A DNA stretch of 64,000 nt from the NCBI GenBank assembly GCA_945883805.1, contig CAMCYE010000001.1, forward strand, positions 42,015 to 106,014, written 5' to 3'. Every line of letters begins with the position of its first letter. The stretch's first letter is position 1. The translations under genes and the position numbers were made by a program. The notes beneath the pieces were generated by a model, which did no database searches, was not told the origin of the DNA, and saw only the letters and a program-made list of their open reading frames with translations. The DNA is from Victivallis vadensis. Lineage in GTDB: Bacteria > Verrucomicrobiota > Lentisphaeria > Victivallales > GWF2-50-93. Of this stretch, positions 23,460 to 31,170 are shown one piece after another.

Positions 23460-24695
23460 CTAATCATTTTCCGGAGGAGGAAATGACTTGAATTCCTCTT
23501 CCTTCAAAACTTTTCCCGGAATACGGATACGCATTGCGGAAAACATGTTGGCGAAGGCGATGAATGCGCCGAGGAGGAAGACATATTGGAATCCGAAAAG
23601 GTTCCAGATAAAACCGCAGGCGAAGGCGATTCCGATCGAGAATACGTGGTCAATCGAAACCCCCATCGTGAGTGTGGGTGCGACATGAGACGGATGGATT
23701 GCGATCTTCTTAAGATACGTCGCACGCGCCATGCCCGCCGATATCATGAGCATGTCTATCACAAAGCAGACAGCCGCGATTACGTAGGCCGTGTTCCCGT
23801 CCGGAAAAACACTCTTCGCAAATCCGTATCCGAGACAGACAAACACGAGTGTTACCGCTTCCGAAACAAGGACGAAACGTTCCCCCATCCTGTCGATCAT
23901 CCATCCCAGGAACGGCTGGAAAACAATTCCCGCAACGCCTCCAAGTATGTAAAGCCAGGCAATGGTGTATGTGGGTTTATCAAAGACCGTGACAAGCACC
24001 CACGGGGCGAATGTGATAAATATCTGTTTGCGGGTTCCGAAAAGGATGCTCAACCAGTAGAAGAGCCTGTATTCCCTATGCAACTTCAGATGGAGTGTCT
24101 TCTTATGCGCATGAACCGGTGTCATCCCCATGAAACAGCCGGAAGCGACAAGAAGCGTCGTCGCCGCAATGATGAATGACATCGCAAAACTGAAATGCAT
24201 ATATTTGAAACCGACATAGACCAGCAGGCATCCGGCGAGCGACGCGATATTGCGGACACTGCTGAACTGCCCCAGTCTTCGTCCCTCCTGCCCCTCATGC
24301 GCCAGCTCCATGCCGATGCTGTTCTGGAGCGCGATGAAAAGGTGCTGTCCCAGGCTCATGATGAACAACCAGGCGAGCATGGCGGAAAATACGGATCCGC
24401 AGAACGCAAGAAGGACAAGTCCGACAGCCTGCAATATCATTGCGAAGGCCGCAAGCCGCCTGCCTGGCAGGAAGCAGAGCAGTGCGGATACGAATACTAC
24501 GGAAAATCCTGGCAGTTCACGCGGAAGTTCAAGCACGCTTCTCTTCAGCCCGCCGATCTTATATGTCTCACTGAGGAAATTATTGAAAGTGGATTCGACT
24601 ATCTGCCCTGCGAACCCGATTATCGCAATTGCAATTACGAACAGCCATACGTCCCGGTGGACATTGGAGAGCCGACTTGATATTTTACTTAACAT
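23460..24695 (-). CDS. Major facilitator superfamily transporter
   Basis: 411 residues with 12 predicted membrane helices. The cytoplasmic loop between helices 2 and 3 is FLPGRRLA, and WMIDRMGERF in the second half is the equivalent MFS loop motif. The start at 24695 (MLSKISSRL) has GAGGA just upstream; the longer frame adds seven residues without a ribosome site. Substrate unknown. It follows the cassette array in the opposite orientation. Confidence 0.85.
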   Translation of the reverse strand: MLSKISSRLSNVHRDVWLFVIAIAIIGFAGQIVESTFNNFLSETYKIGGLKRSVLELPRELPGFSVVFVSALLCFLPGRRLAAFAMILQAVGLVLLAFCGSVFSAMLAWLFIMSLGQHLFIALQNSIGMELAHEGQEGRRLGQFSSVRNIASLAGCLLVYVGFKYMHFSFAMSFIIAATTLLVASGCFMGMTPVHAHKKTLHLKLHREYRLFYWLSILFGTRKQIFITFAPWVLVTVFDKPTYTIAWLYILGGVAGIVFQPFLGWMIDRMGERFVLVSEAVTLVFVCLGYGFAKSVFPDGNTAYVIAAVCFVIDMLMISAGMARATYLKKIAIHPSHVAPTLTMGVSIDHVFSIGIAFACGFIWNLFGFQYVFLLGAFIAFANMFSAMRIRIPGKVLKEEEFKSFPPPEND

Positions 24696-24728
24696 TATCC
24701 TCACACCGAATTGCATTTAATAGAAAAG

Positions 24729-24797
24729 GAACGCGTCAGCAGAGTGACGCGGCTACAGCCCGGATTTGTTGTAGCCACGGCACTCTGCTGCCGTGCT
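24729..24797. repeat. Dispersed long hairpin, second full copy
   Basis: Arms ACGCGTCAGCAGAGTG... (24731) and ...CACTCTGCTGCCGTGC (to 24797) enclose GCCCGGATTTGT. It is nearly identical to 6327-6394. Here it sits between the MFS gene start and the hpt stop. Confidence 0.85.
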
Positions 24798-24803
24798 CTT
24801 TGA

Positions 24804-25322
24804 TTATAACATACGCCCTATGAACGGGAGATTCCTGTAATATTCGTTGTAATCCAAGCCGTATCCGACCACGAAAACGTCTGGAATCTCAAAACCGGTA
24901 AAATCCGCTTTCAACGGGATCACCCTTCTCGAAGGCTTGTCGAGCAGGACACATGTCCGTATGTCTTTAGGACGGCATTTTCCAATACCCGACATGACTC
25001 CGGCCAGCGTCCTTCCGGTATCCAGTATGTCATCCACGATGAGCACATGCCGGTTTCCGATGTCGACTTTGATGTCAATGCCGATTTTTATTTTCCCGGA
25101 ACTCTTGGTTCCCTTATAGGAGCTGGCGTTTACGCTGTCTACTCGTATTGGAAGTTTTATACTCCTGATCAGGTCCGCCGCAAAAACAAGCGCACCGTTG
25201 GAAACAAAAATAACCGTGAGGTGTTTTTTCCCGTAACATGCGGATATTTCCCTTCCGAGTTCGGCGACCCTTCTGCGTATCCGCCTTTCAGAAATCAGTG
25301 TTTTCACTTCCCGGAGTTTCAT
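24804..25322 (-). CDS. hpt: Hypoxanthine phosphoribosyltransferase
   Basis: Purine salvage enzyme converting hypoxanthine or guanine plus PRPP to the nucleotide. The PRPP loop VLIVDDILDTGRTLAGV is near residue 95. FVSNGALVFAADLIR, SSYKGTKSSG (flexible loop), LLDKPSRRV and DVFVVGYGLDYNEYYRNLPFIGRM complete the family pattern. The ATG at 25322 overlaps the stop of the upstream gene (ATGA) and has GAGGTCGGGG before it; the longer frame begins with a TTG inside that gene. Length 172 is normal. Last gene of a four-gene minus-strand operon. Confidence 0.94.
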   Translation of the reverse strand: MKLREVKTLISERRIRRRVAELGREISACYGKKHLTVIFVSNGALVFAADLIRSIKLPIRVDSVNASSYKGTKSSGKIKIGIDIKVDIGNRHVLIVDDILDTGRTLAGVMSGIGKCRPKDIRTCVLLDKPSRRVIPLKADFTGFEIPDVFVVGYGLDYNEYYRNLPFIGRML

Positions 25323-26488
25323 TTCCCCGACCTCGTGATTATCACCCAAAAAAGCAGTATCAGCGTACCGATGACCGAAACCAGAAAGATATTTATTATC
25401 TTCATGGGAAAAGGAGGCCTTGCAGATACAACATGTCCACCGCCTGTCGTCAGGGATCTTGATTCCAAATCGGATGCCGGCAAATTTTCACCGGGAAAAA
25501 CATCGTCCATGCTGAAATTGCCGCTGAAATCCCTGAGAGCCGGGAGTTCTCCGTCAACTGACAGCTTATTGCCGGCAAATCCGTCCCAGTTCACTGACAA
25601 AAGCAAGGCTGTTCCAAGATTCAACTCCTTCTCGCTGTCAACACTTCGCACGGAGAACAGCTCAACTATTTTCCTTATGCCCTCCCTGTCAACTTCATCG
25701 CCTGCCAACAGTCCTGAAATCTTTCCTCTTCCATGAATCGGAACAAGCACCGGTTCATTGCTTACGTTCATTATTTCAGGTTCCATGTCGTTGAGAATCT
25801 TTAAAAGGAACTTCTCGTCCGCATCATCACGGGAAATTCTTATTATTGACATTCCGGCGGGTTTTCCGGGTTTGATTTCCAGATTCTTCCCACCTGTCTC
25901 CGCCTGAACAGGAATCTCATTGCCCAAAGGATCAGATCCGATCTTCCTTATTTCTTCCGAAAGCAGATTCAATATCCTGTAATCCTTGTAATCAATCCCT
26001 GATTCAACAAAAAGCCAGACAGCGGATTCCCCCTTGAGCAGTCTTCTTGCTATTTCCCTGCGTGCAGGCGACTCGGCTATGATATCGGCTTCTTCGGGAG
26101 TCATGTATCCGGCCCACAACGGGTTTTCCACATCGGAATTCTCCGGGAAATAAATTACCGTGAAAGGGAATTTTTCAGGTTTCAGCATTTTCAGCAACTC
26201 CGCCGTATTCCCGTCGATATTGGATTTATCGGCCATGTCAATTTTCCCGAGTGAAATGTTCAGGGATTTTATCTTCTCAACGATTTTGGCCCGGATTGCC
26301 CTAACCCCCTCATCCGACTCGACCGGATTGCCCGCATCATGAATCACAAGCGCACGGTAATAGTCCGGCTTCCATTTTCCGGGACCTTCCTGATTGACCG
26401 CAGGCGCGGCGGACGGCGGTTCCGCGAATGCGAAAATACCGGTCAACAGCAAGATGCCGGAGTGAAACAATATTGTTAAATTTCTCAT
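25319..26488 (-). CDS. Exported, C-terminally membrane-anchored protein of unknown function
   Basis: 389 residues, no recognised family. A signal peptide (MRNLTILFHSGILLLTGIFAFA) precedes an extracytoplasmic region with two similar alpha/beta units and a C-terminal helix (IINIFLVSVIGTLILLFWVII) ending ITRSGK. The type I topology implies a periplasmic protein anchored in the inner membrane. Segments such as YYRALVIHDAGNP and PFTVIYFPENSDVENPLWAG look like thioredoxin- or vWA-like strands, but without CxxC or MIDAS residues. The start at 26488 has AGGTAGG upstream and gives a proper signal peptide. It lies between lplA and hpt with overlaps. Confidence 0.7.
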   Translation of the reverse strand: MRNLTILFHSGILLLTGIFAFAEPPSAAPAVNQEGPGKWKPDYYRALVIHDAGNPVESDEGVRAIRAKIVEKIKSLNISLGKIDMADKSNIDGNTAELLKMLKPEKFPFTVIYFPENSDVENPLWAGYMTPEEADIIAESPARREIARRLLKGESAVWLFVESGIDYKDYRILNLLSEEIRKIGSDPLGNEIPVQAETGGKNLEIKPGKPAGMSIIRISRDDADEKFLLKILNDMEPEIMNVSNEPVLVPIHGRGKISGLLAGDEVDREGIRKIVELFSVRSVDSEKELNLGTALLLSVNWDGFAGNKLSVDGELPALRDFSGNFSMDDVFPGENLPASDLESRSLTTGGGHVVSARPPFPMKIINIFLVSVIGTLILLFWVIITRSGK

Positions 26489-26495
26489 ATTCAGC

Positions 26496-27191
26496 CTACC
26501 TGGACTTATTCCACTCATCGTTTGCGAATTTCGCAGATGACAAGTTCTCTGCCTCTGTCAAAAATACTGGAGAAACGATAAAATCTTCAAACTCAACGTT
26601 AAATTCCGCCGCAAAACCTTTAATCAGTTCTTCCGACAATCTGTTCCGGTTCCCCCCCGACACATCCATCGATATGCTGCCCTGGTGGAGTATCCCGTTC
26701 CTCGTCCGTCTCTGGGCCGCACCCGCCATCTTGCGGTTTTCGCAGATGACATCATATTTTGTCGGAGTCACAAAACATTTCATAGTCGCCCTGTCCGGAA
26801 CAGCAGCAGAGGAACCGGAAAGTTCCCCGTGTTTCCCGAAAGCCGACATCGCCCTCAACACGGCCCTATGAAAAACATGATAGCTCTCGACCCTGTCAAG
26901 ACTTTCAATCGGATGCGAGGCCGGAACAACGACGGTATAGGTCAGATCATTGTCATGACAGACGATTCCGCCACCGGTGGGACGGCGAACAATGGAATAT
27001 CCGATTCCCTCCGAGACTGCGCCGTATTTCTGTGAATAGCCAATTGAGATGGAAGGTCTGTCCCAGCCGTAAATCCTCACCAGAATCCTACCTTGAAGAA
27101 ACTCCGGCCTTTCAAGCAGAAGCTCATCAAGCGCCATATTTAAAGATGGCGGCCTGTCGCAATCCCGCCAGATGTGCCATTTTTCATTCAT
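26496..27191 (-). CDS. Lipoate-protein ligase A family protein
   Basis: A biotin/lipoate-ligase fold protein of 231 residues. RRPTGGGIVCHDNDLTYTVV is the lipoyl-AMP binding motif, and ENRKMAGAAQRRTRNGILHQGSI contains the catalytic Lys loop. N-terminal NMALDELLLER is also typical. It should attach lipoate, or octanoate as LipM does, to 2-oxoacid dehydrogenase or glycine-cleavage proteins, none of which are in the window. It overlaps the kinase gene upstream by 8 bases and is followed closely by the exported protein. Confidence 0.88.
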   Translation of the reverse strand: MNEKWHIWRDCDRPPSLNMALDELLLERPEFLQGRILVRIYGWDRPSISIGYSQKYGAVSEGIGYSIVRRPTGGGIVCHDNDLTYTVVVPASHPIESLDRVESYHVFHRAVLRAMSAFGKHGELSGSSAAVPDRATMKCFVTPTKYDVICENRKMAGAAQRRTRNGILHQGSISMDVSGGNRNRLSEELIKGFAAEFNVEFEDFIVSPVFLTEAENLSSAKFANDEWNKSR

Positions 27192-28032
27192 GTAAACGCT
27201 TGTTCAGATATTTTTCAGTTTTCCTTAGCACGGATTCCAGATCGGGGACGATTCCGGAAACCGGCGAATATGATTTCAAAAACATTCCGGCCGTTTCACC
27301 ATGATTGAGGATTTTTCCGAACTTGGCTCCCAGCTCGATGAACGAGGAGACAGTCCTTCCCAATTCTGATGCGCGCAGGTTTTCACCTATTGGTTTCGAC
27401 CTTATGTCAACGCTGTCGAGATCCCAGAACCCGAACGAGAATTCCCCTCCCCTGCCTTTGCTGACAAAAATATTGCTGAGTTTCATATCTCCATGATAAA
27501 CTCCGGAGTCATGCATCTCCGCCATCATGGATGCAATCGAGTCCGCATAGAGTTTCTGAATTTCCCTGCGACCGTACATGATTTTGCAGAAATCGATGGT
27601 TGATACTATCCCTGGGACGGATTCAGCAATGAGATAGGCGGACGTGAGCACACCCGCAGTCCGGCTTGCGATTGCCGCAATGGGCCTGGGCGTAGGAATC
27701 CCGCTCATCTCCAGATGCCACGCGGCCCTCCAGGTGCGAAAGGGCTTGGCACTGCTGAACATATATTTGAGTGTATATCTCAATCCTTTGTTATTGTATC
27801 TTTTGATAAAGACGGCAGTGCCGTCGGAAAGTGTTGCGATCCCGGCTTTAGTGCTTCTTGAATCTTTGATGATATGCGCCGCATCAAGATATTTTTCCAG
27901 ATTTTCCAGACAGTCATGGATGGCCGGCGAATCGGCGCTCCTGCGTATGATTACCAGATTCACACCATGCGCAATTTTCAGAAAATCCGAATTATTGTCA
28001 AAACAGTATCCTGCCGACAGTTTGTCTTTCAT
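27184..28032 (-). CDS. Kdo/WaaP-like lipopolysaccharide kinase family protein
   Basis: A protein-kinase-fold protein of 282 residues with the Kdo/WaaP pattern. GIATLSDGTAVFIKRYNNKG (ATP Lys), RPIAAIASRTAGVLTSAYLIAESVPG, VYHGDMKLSNIFV (catalytic loop, Asp/Asn) and FGFWDLDSVDIRSK (metal-binding Asp, DxD) are present. Such enzymes phosphorylate heptose or Kdo in the LPS core. The ATG at 28032 is preferred over an upstream TTG because AAGGG is correctly spaced. First gene of the operon with lplA, the exported protein and hpt. Confidence 0.8.
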   Translation of the reverse strand: MKDKLSAGYCFDNNSDFLKIAHGVNLVIIRRSADSPAIHDCLENLEKYLDAAHIIKDSRSTKAGIATLSDGTAVFIKRYNNKGLRYTLKYMFSSAKPFRTWRAAWHLEMSGIPTPRPIAAIASRTAGVLTSAYLIAESVPGIVSTIDFCKIMYGRREIQKLYADSIASMMAEMHDSGVYHGDMKLSNIFVSKGRGGEFSFGFWDLDSVDIRSKPIGENLRASELGRTVSSFIELGAKFGKILNHGETAGMFLKSYSPVSGIVPDLESVLRKTEKYLNKRLHE

Positions 28033-28126
28033 GGGAAAACCCTTCAATAAATTCCAAAGTTTGCAAATATCCTATTCCAAGGTAAACTAATCCGCAAATT
28101 CAAAAATTAAACACAGATTTGATTAT

Positions 28127-28882
28127 ATGGAAGAACTTGTCATCGCCGGAAAAAAATTTAAGACCAGGCTGTTTCTCGGCACTGGCAAATTCTCGTCGTC
28201 AAAAGAACTGCGCTCAGCCATAAAAGCCTCGAAAACGGAACTTGTCACTGTAGCCCTCCGCAGAGTCGAACCCGGCAAACGCGGGGACAATATACTTTCC
28301 GCAATAGACAGTTCCGTGACGGTGATGCTCAATACAAGCGGAGCCAGAAACGCGGAAGAGGCTGTGCGAATTGCAGATTTCGGAAAATCCGCAGGGTATA
28401 AATGGATAAAACTGGAGATACATCCGGATCCGCACTACCTTCTGCCGGATCCCATTGAAACACTCAAGGCCGCAGAAATCCTCGTCAAAAAAGGATTCAT
28501 TGTCCTTCCCTATATCAACGCAGACCCCGTCCTTGCAAAAAGACTGGAGGATGTCGGAGTACATGCCGTCATGCCACTAGGCTCTCCGATCGGGAGCAAT
28601 CAGGGTCTGCAGACTGGGACCATGCTCAGGATCATAATCGAACAGTCCCTCATTCCCGTCGTGATCGACGCCGGAATAGGTCTTCCATCACATGCCGCCG
28701 CCGCCATAGAAATGGGGGCTGACGCAATACTCGTCAATACCGCAATCGCCGCCGCCGGGAATCCCGCACTCATGGCGGAGGCATTCTTCATGGCCGTAAC
28801 CGCCGCTGAAAAGGCGATAAAAGCCGTTCCCCCGTCCGCAATAGGAAAAGCCTCACCCACATCGCCAATGGCGATTTTCTGA
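28127..28882 (+). CDS. thiG: Thiazole synthase
   Basis: ThiG builds the thiazole phosphate of vitamin B1 from DXP, dehydroglycine and ThiS thiocarboxylate. The sequence covers the whole TIM barrel. [12 protein letters not shown] is the N-terminal motif, the Schiff-base Lys is in WIKLEIHPD, and [65 protein letters not shown] and [10 protein letters not shown] follow. The usual TVALRRV motif is intact. No thiS, thiH or thiF lies in the window, so the pathway genes are dispersed. Confidence 0.96.
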   Translation: MEELVIAGKKFKTRLFLGTGKFSSSKELRSAIKASKTELVTVALRRVEPGKRGDNILSAIDSSVTVMLNTSGARNAEEAVRIADFGKSAGYKWIKLEIHPDPHYLLPDPIETLKAAEILVKKGFIVLPYINADPVLAKRLEDVGVHAVMPLGSPIGSNQGLQTGTMLRIIIEQSLIPVVIDAGIGLPSHAAAAIEMGADAILVNTAIAAAGNPALMAEAFFMAVTAAEKAIKAVPPSAIGKASPTSPMAIF

Positions 28883-28884
28883 AG

Positions 28885-28922
28885 ATATATTTTTCAAAAT
28901 TGAATCTTTTTGAAAAATATAT
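28885..28922. terminator. Bidirectional terminator between thiG and kdsD
   Basis: A perfect 15-bp stem (28885-28899 with 28908-28922) has TTTTT runs in both arms, lying between the convergent ends of thiG and kdsD; the right arm overlaps none of the thiG frame. It can end transcription in both directions. Confidence 0.75.
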
Positions 28923-28923
28923 A

Positions 28924-29898
28924 TTACATGATCTTCAGACCCGGCAGATCCTGGATGTCCACGACTCCCGCCACTTTGCCATCGGCGTCCACGGCTATTA
29001 TGTCGTCAATATGTTTCTTTTCCAGGATTTTAAGGACTTCAACGGCTAGATCCGTCGATTTCACAAACGTCGGATTCTTTGTCATTACGCTTGAAACCGG
29101 CTTGTTGAGGATCGCAAGATCGTTTTCGACATGTCTGCGGAAATCGCCATCGGTGAAGATTCCGAGCAGCCTGCCCGCCTTGTCGACCACTACGGATGAT
29201 CCGCTTCTTGATGCGGTCATTTTCAGCAGAGTCTCCTTGACGCTCGCATCCGGCGAAACCATCGCAAGCCGTTCGCCTGTCCTCATGATGTCGGACACGC
29301 GGAGCGTTACAGCCCTTCCGATGGATCCTCCGGGATGGCGATGTCCATAATCTTCCCTTGTGAACCCGCGCATTTCAAGCAACGTCATCGCCAGCGCATC
29401 GCCTACGGCGAGAAGCGCGGTTGTCGTTGTCGTAGGGGCAAGATTGAACGGACAGGCCTCCTGCGGGACCGTCATGGAAATGACAATGTCGCTCCACTGC
29501 GCCAACTTTGAGTTGGCATCACCCGTAATCGATGCGATCGGTATATCAAGGCGTTTTGCGGATGGAAGTATTGCAAGGAGCTCTTCGGTTTCACCGCTGT
29601 AGCTGAGGGCTATCAGGATGTCGTTTTTCTGAAGTATCCCAAGATCCCCATGCATCGCCTCTACCGGATGCATGAATACGGCAGGTGCTCCGGTGCTTGC
29701 GAGAGTCGCAGCTATCTTGTGTCCGATATGACCACTTTTCCCGACGCCGCTCAAAACTATTTTTCCGCCGCCATCAAGTATTTTTATGCAGGTATTGACA
29801 AGCGATACGAACTCTACGTCCAGTTTATCCCTGACGCTTTCCAGCCCTTTGATTTCTATGTCAAGAACTTCCCGCGCTTTTCTGATTATATTGTCCAT
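28924..29898 (-). CDS. kdsD: D-arabinose 5-phosphate isomerase (KdsD/KpsF)
   Basis: It converts ribulose 5-phosphate to arabinose 5-phosphate, the first step to Kdo of LPS. Residues ~30-190 are a SIS sugar-isomerase domain (VLSGVGKSGHIGHKIAATLASTG, HPVEAMHGDLG, SYSGETEELL, TTTTTALLAVGDALAM, RHPGGSIG). Residues ~205-324 are two CBS repeats (VSDIMRTGERLAM, LLGIFTDGDFRRH, VSSVMTKNP, VAGVVDIQDLPG). Length 324 is standard. It is monocistronic here. Confidence 0.95.
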   Translation of the reverse strand: MDNIIRKAREVLDIEIKGLESVRDKLDVEFVSLVNTCIKILDGGGKIVLSGVGKSGHIGHKIAATLASTGAPAVFMHPVEAMHGDLGILQKNDILIALSYSGETEELLAILPSAKRLDIPIASITGDANSKLAQWSDIVISMTVPQEACPFNLAPTTTTTALLAVGDALAMTLLEMRGFTREDYGHRHPGGSIGRAVTLRVSDIMRTGERLAMVSPDASVKETLLKMTASRSGSSVVVDKAGRLLGIFTDGDFRRHVENDLAILNKPVSSVMTKNPTFVKSTDLAVEVLKILEKKHIDDIIAVDADGKVAGVVDIQDLPGLKIM

Positions 29899-30132
29899 TT
29901 TATTCCAATTTCAGGTTACAAGTTCCAAATTGCGTATGCCAATTTTTAGAGGTTCCTTAAATCTAGCTTGCAAAACGGATTTCCGCCAGTAAAATCTGAA
30001 GTCTGGATAAATAATCTCCTGATGTCCGTTATGTCCCCGCCGCAAATGGAGCGGCAGTACTAATGGATTCCATGCCGGTCGTGTTGGCCGGAGATTCTTT
30101 ATATTTTGAATTTTAATTAAGGAGGTAATATC

Positions 30133-30771
30133 ATGTATGTGGGAAGGATAGTCGCAATAGGGAAGACACCGGACGGGAAGTCCGCCGCAATGTACCGTGT
30201 TTCCTCGCGTTCGTTTCCGAACCGCGAGGCGCGCATGAAAAACGAAACCGTTTCAATCATGCCCCGCAAAGGATTCGAGGATGATTTGAACAAGAATCCG
30301 TATATCGCCTACAACTGCATCCGGCTAGCCGGGAATTTTGCGGTGGCGACAAACGGGTCGCACACGGATCCGGTCACCGAGAAAATACTGTCAGGCATGA
30401 ACGTCAGGGACGCTCTCGCACTCAGCATGCTCGCCCTCGACTATGAAAAAGACAGTTTCAACACCCCGCGGATTTCGGCGGTTGTCGAGAAAAATTCAGA
30501 TCTCGGCTGGCTTGCCATCGTGAAAAAAGGTTCAATCCATGTTACAGAATTCAAACTCGAACCCGGAACCCTATATTACGTCGCCACATACGAACATACT
30601 GTGCCGTGCTCGCATTATGCGGACGCAAAATTCAACGCCGGCAATGCCGAATCGGCCTGTGAATACATAATAGGAAAAGGCGTATTCGCCGAACTGGAAA
30701 ATCCGGTGACATCCGCGGCCGCCGTAGAATCCGGCAATGGATTCGAACTTGCGGTAAAGACCGTGAAATAA
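30133..30771 (+). CDS. purO: IMP cyclohydrolase, archaeal PurO type
   Basis: PurO closes FAICAR to IMP, the last step of purine synthesis, which most bacteria perform with PurH. The sequence MYVGRIVAIGKTPDGKSAAMYRVSSRSFPNREA is the family N-terminus. YNCIRLAGNFAVATNGSHTDP, DYEKDSFNTPRISAVV and YEHTVPCSHYADAKFN also match. Length 212 is as in archaeal PurO. A perfect AAGGAGG lies 7 bases before the ATG, so expression is strong. No other purine synthesis gene adjoins it. Confidence 0.9.
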   Translation: MYVGRIVAIGKTPDGKSAAMYRVSSRSFPNREARMKNETVSIMPRKGFEDDLNKNPYIAYNCIRLAGNFAVATNGSHTDPVTEKILSGMNVRDALALSMLALDYEKDSFNTPRISAVVEKNSDLGWLAIVKKGSIHVTEFKLEPGTLYYVATYEHTVPCSHYADAKFNAGNAESACEYIIGKGVFAELENPVTSAAAVESGNGFELAVKTVK

Positions 30772-31170
30772 AATATTAGAAAAGGTTGTTATCGGAATAT
30801 CTCTTGTTGGAGTTCACAGCTTCAGCGTGTACAACTTCTGGCATTTTGAATACTAAGACACACTAAAGTTGTGAACTCCAACTTAAGGGCAATCAGCAGA
30901 GAAAAGTTCATCTTGAAAGTTATACGACGTTACCAGGCACATAATCTGCTTGAGGTAATTGCAAAACGCAAGAAACGGTCTTGACAAGCCTTGGTCGCAC
31001 GCCACGGCGCGTAAACCTTTGGCGCCGCCATAGGCGGGTAAAAAAGCACCTCCAAGCCCGAAAATGGCGTAAAAATAGAGGGACGCGTTTGTCGCGTACG
31101 CAGTTTTGCAATTGGCTCTGCACATTTGCATTAATCCGTCAGTCTTATAAAACAATAGCATTATAAACAT
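30772..31170. other. Spacer with a palindromic element; no gene supported
   Basis: A long inverted repeat (GTTGGAGTTCACAG at 30806 against CTGTGAACTCCAAC-like bases ending at 30882) flanks a 40-base loop; partial copies occur near 6576 and 45873. From 30990 a GGTCGC/GGCGCCGCCATAGGCGGGTAAA stretch is shared with 45890-45923. The rest is unremarkable and leads to the helicase gene, whose ribosome site is not obvious. Confidence 0.6.

Noticed and set aside
23586..24179. Long + strand ORFs opposite the MFS gene, and similar long antisense ORFs elsewhere
   Set aside because: They are third-position shadows of genes with clear family matches on the other strand and have charged, low-complexity translations.
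28127..28882. Thiamine biosynthesis operon around thiG
   Set aside because: Neighbours are a kinase-like gene and kdsD; no thiS, thiF, thiH or thiE, and no THI-box riboswitch was recognised upstream.
30883..31170. Unannotated ncRNA before the helicase gene
   Set aside because: The stretch shares pieces with another repeat-filled spacer and has no recognisable conserved RNA motif.
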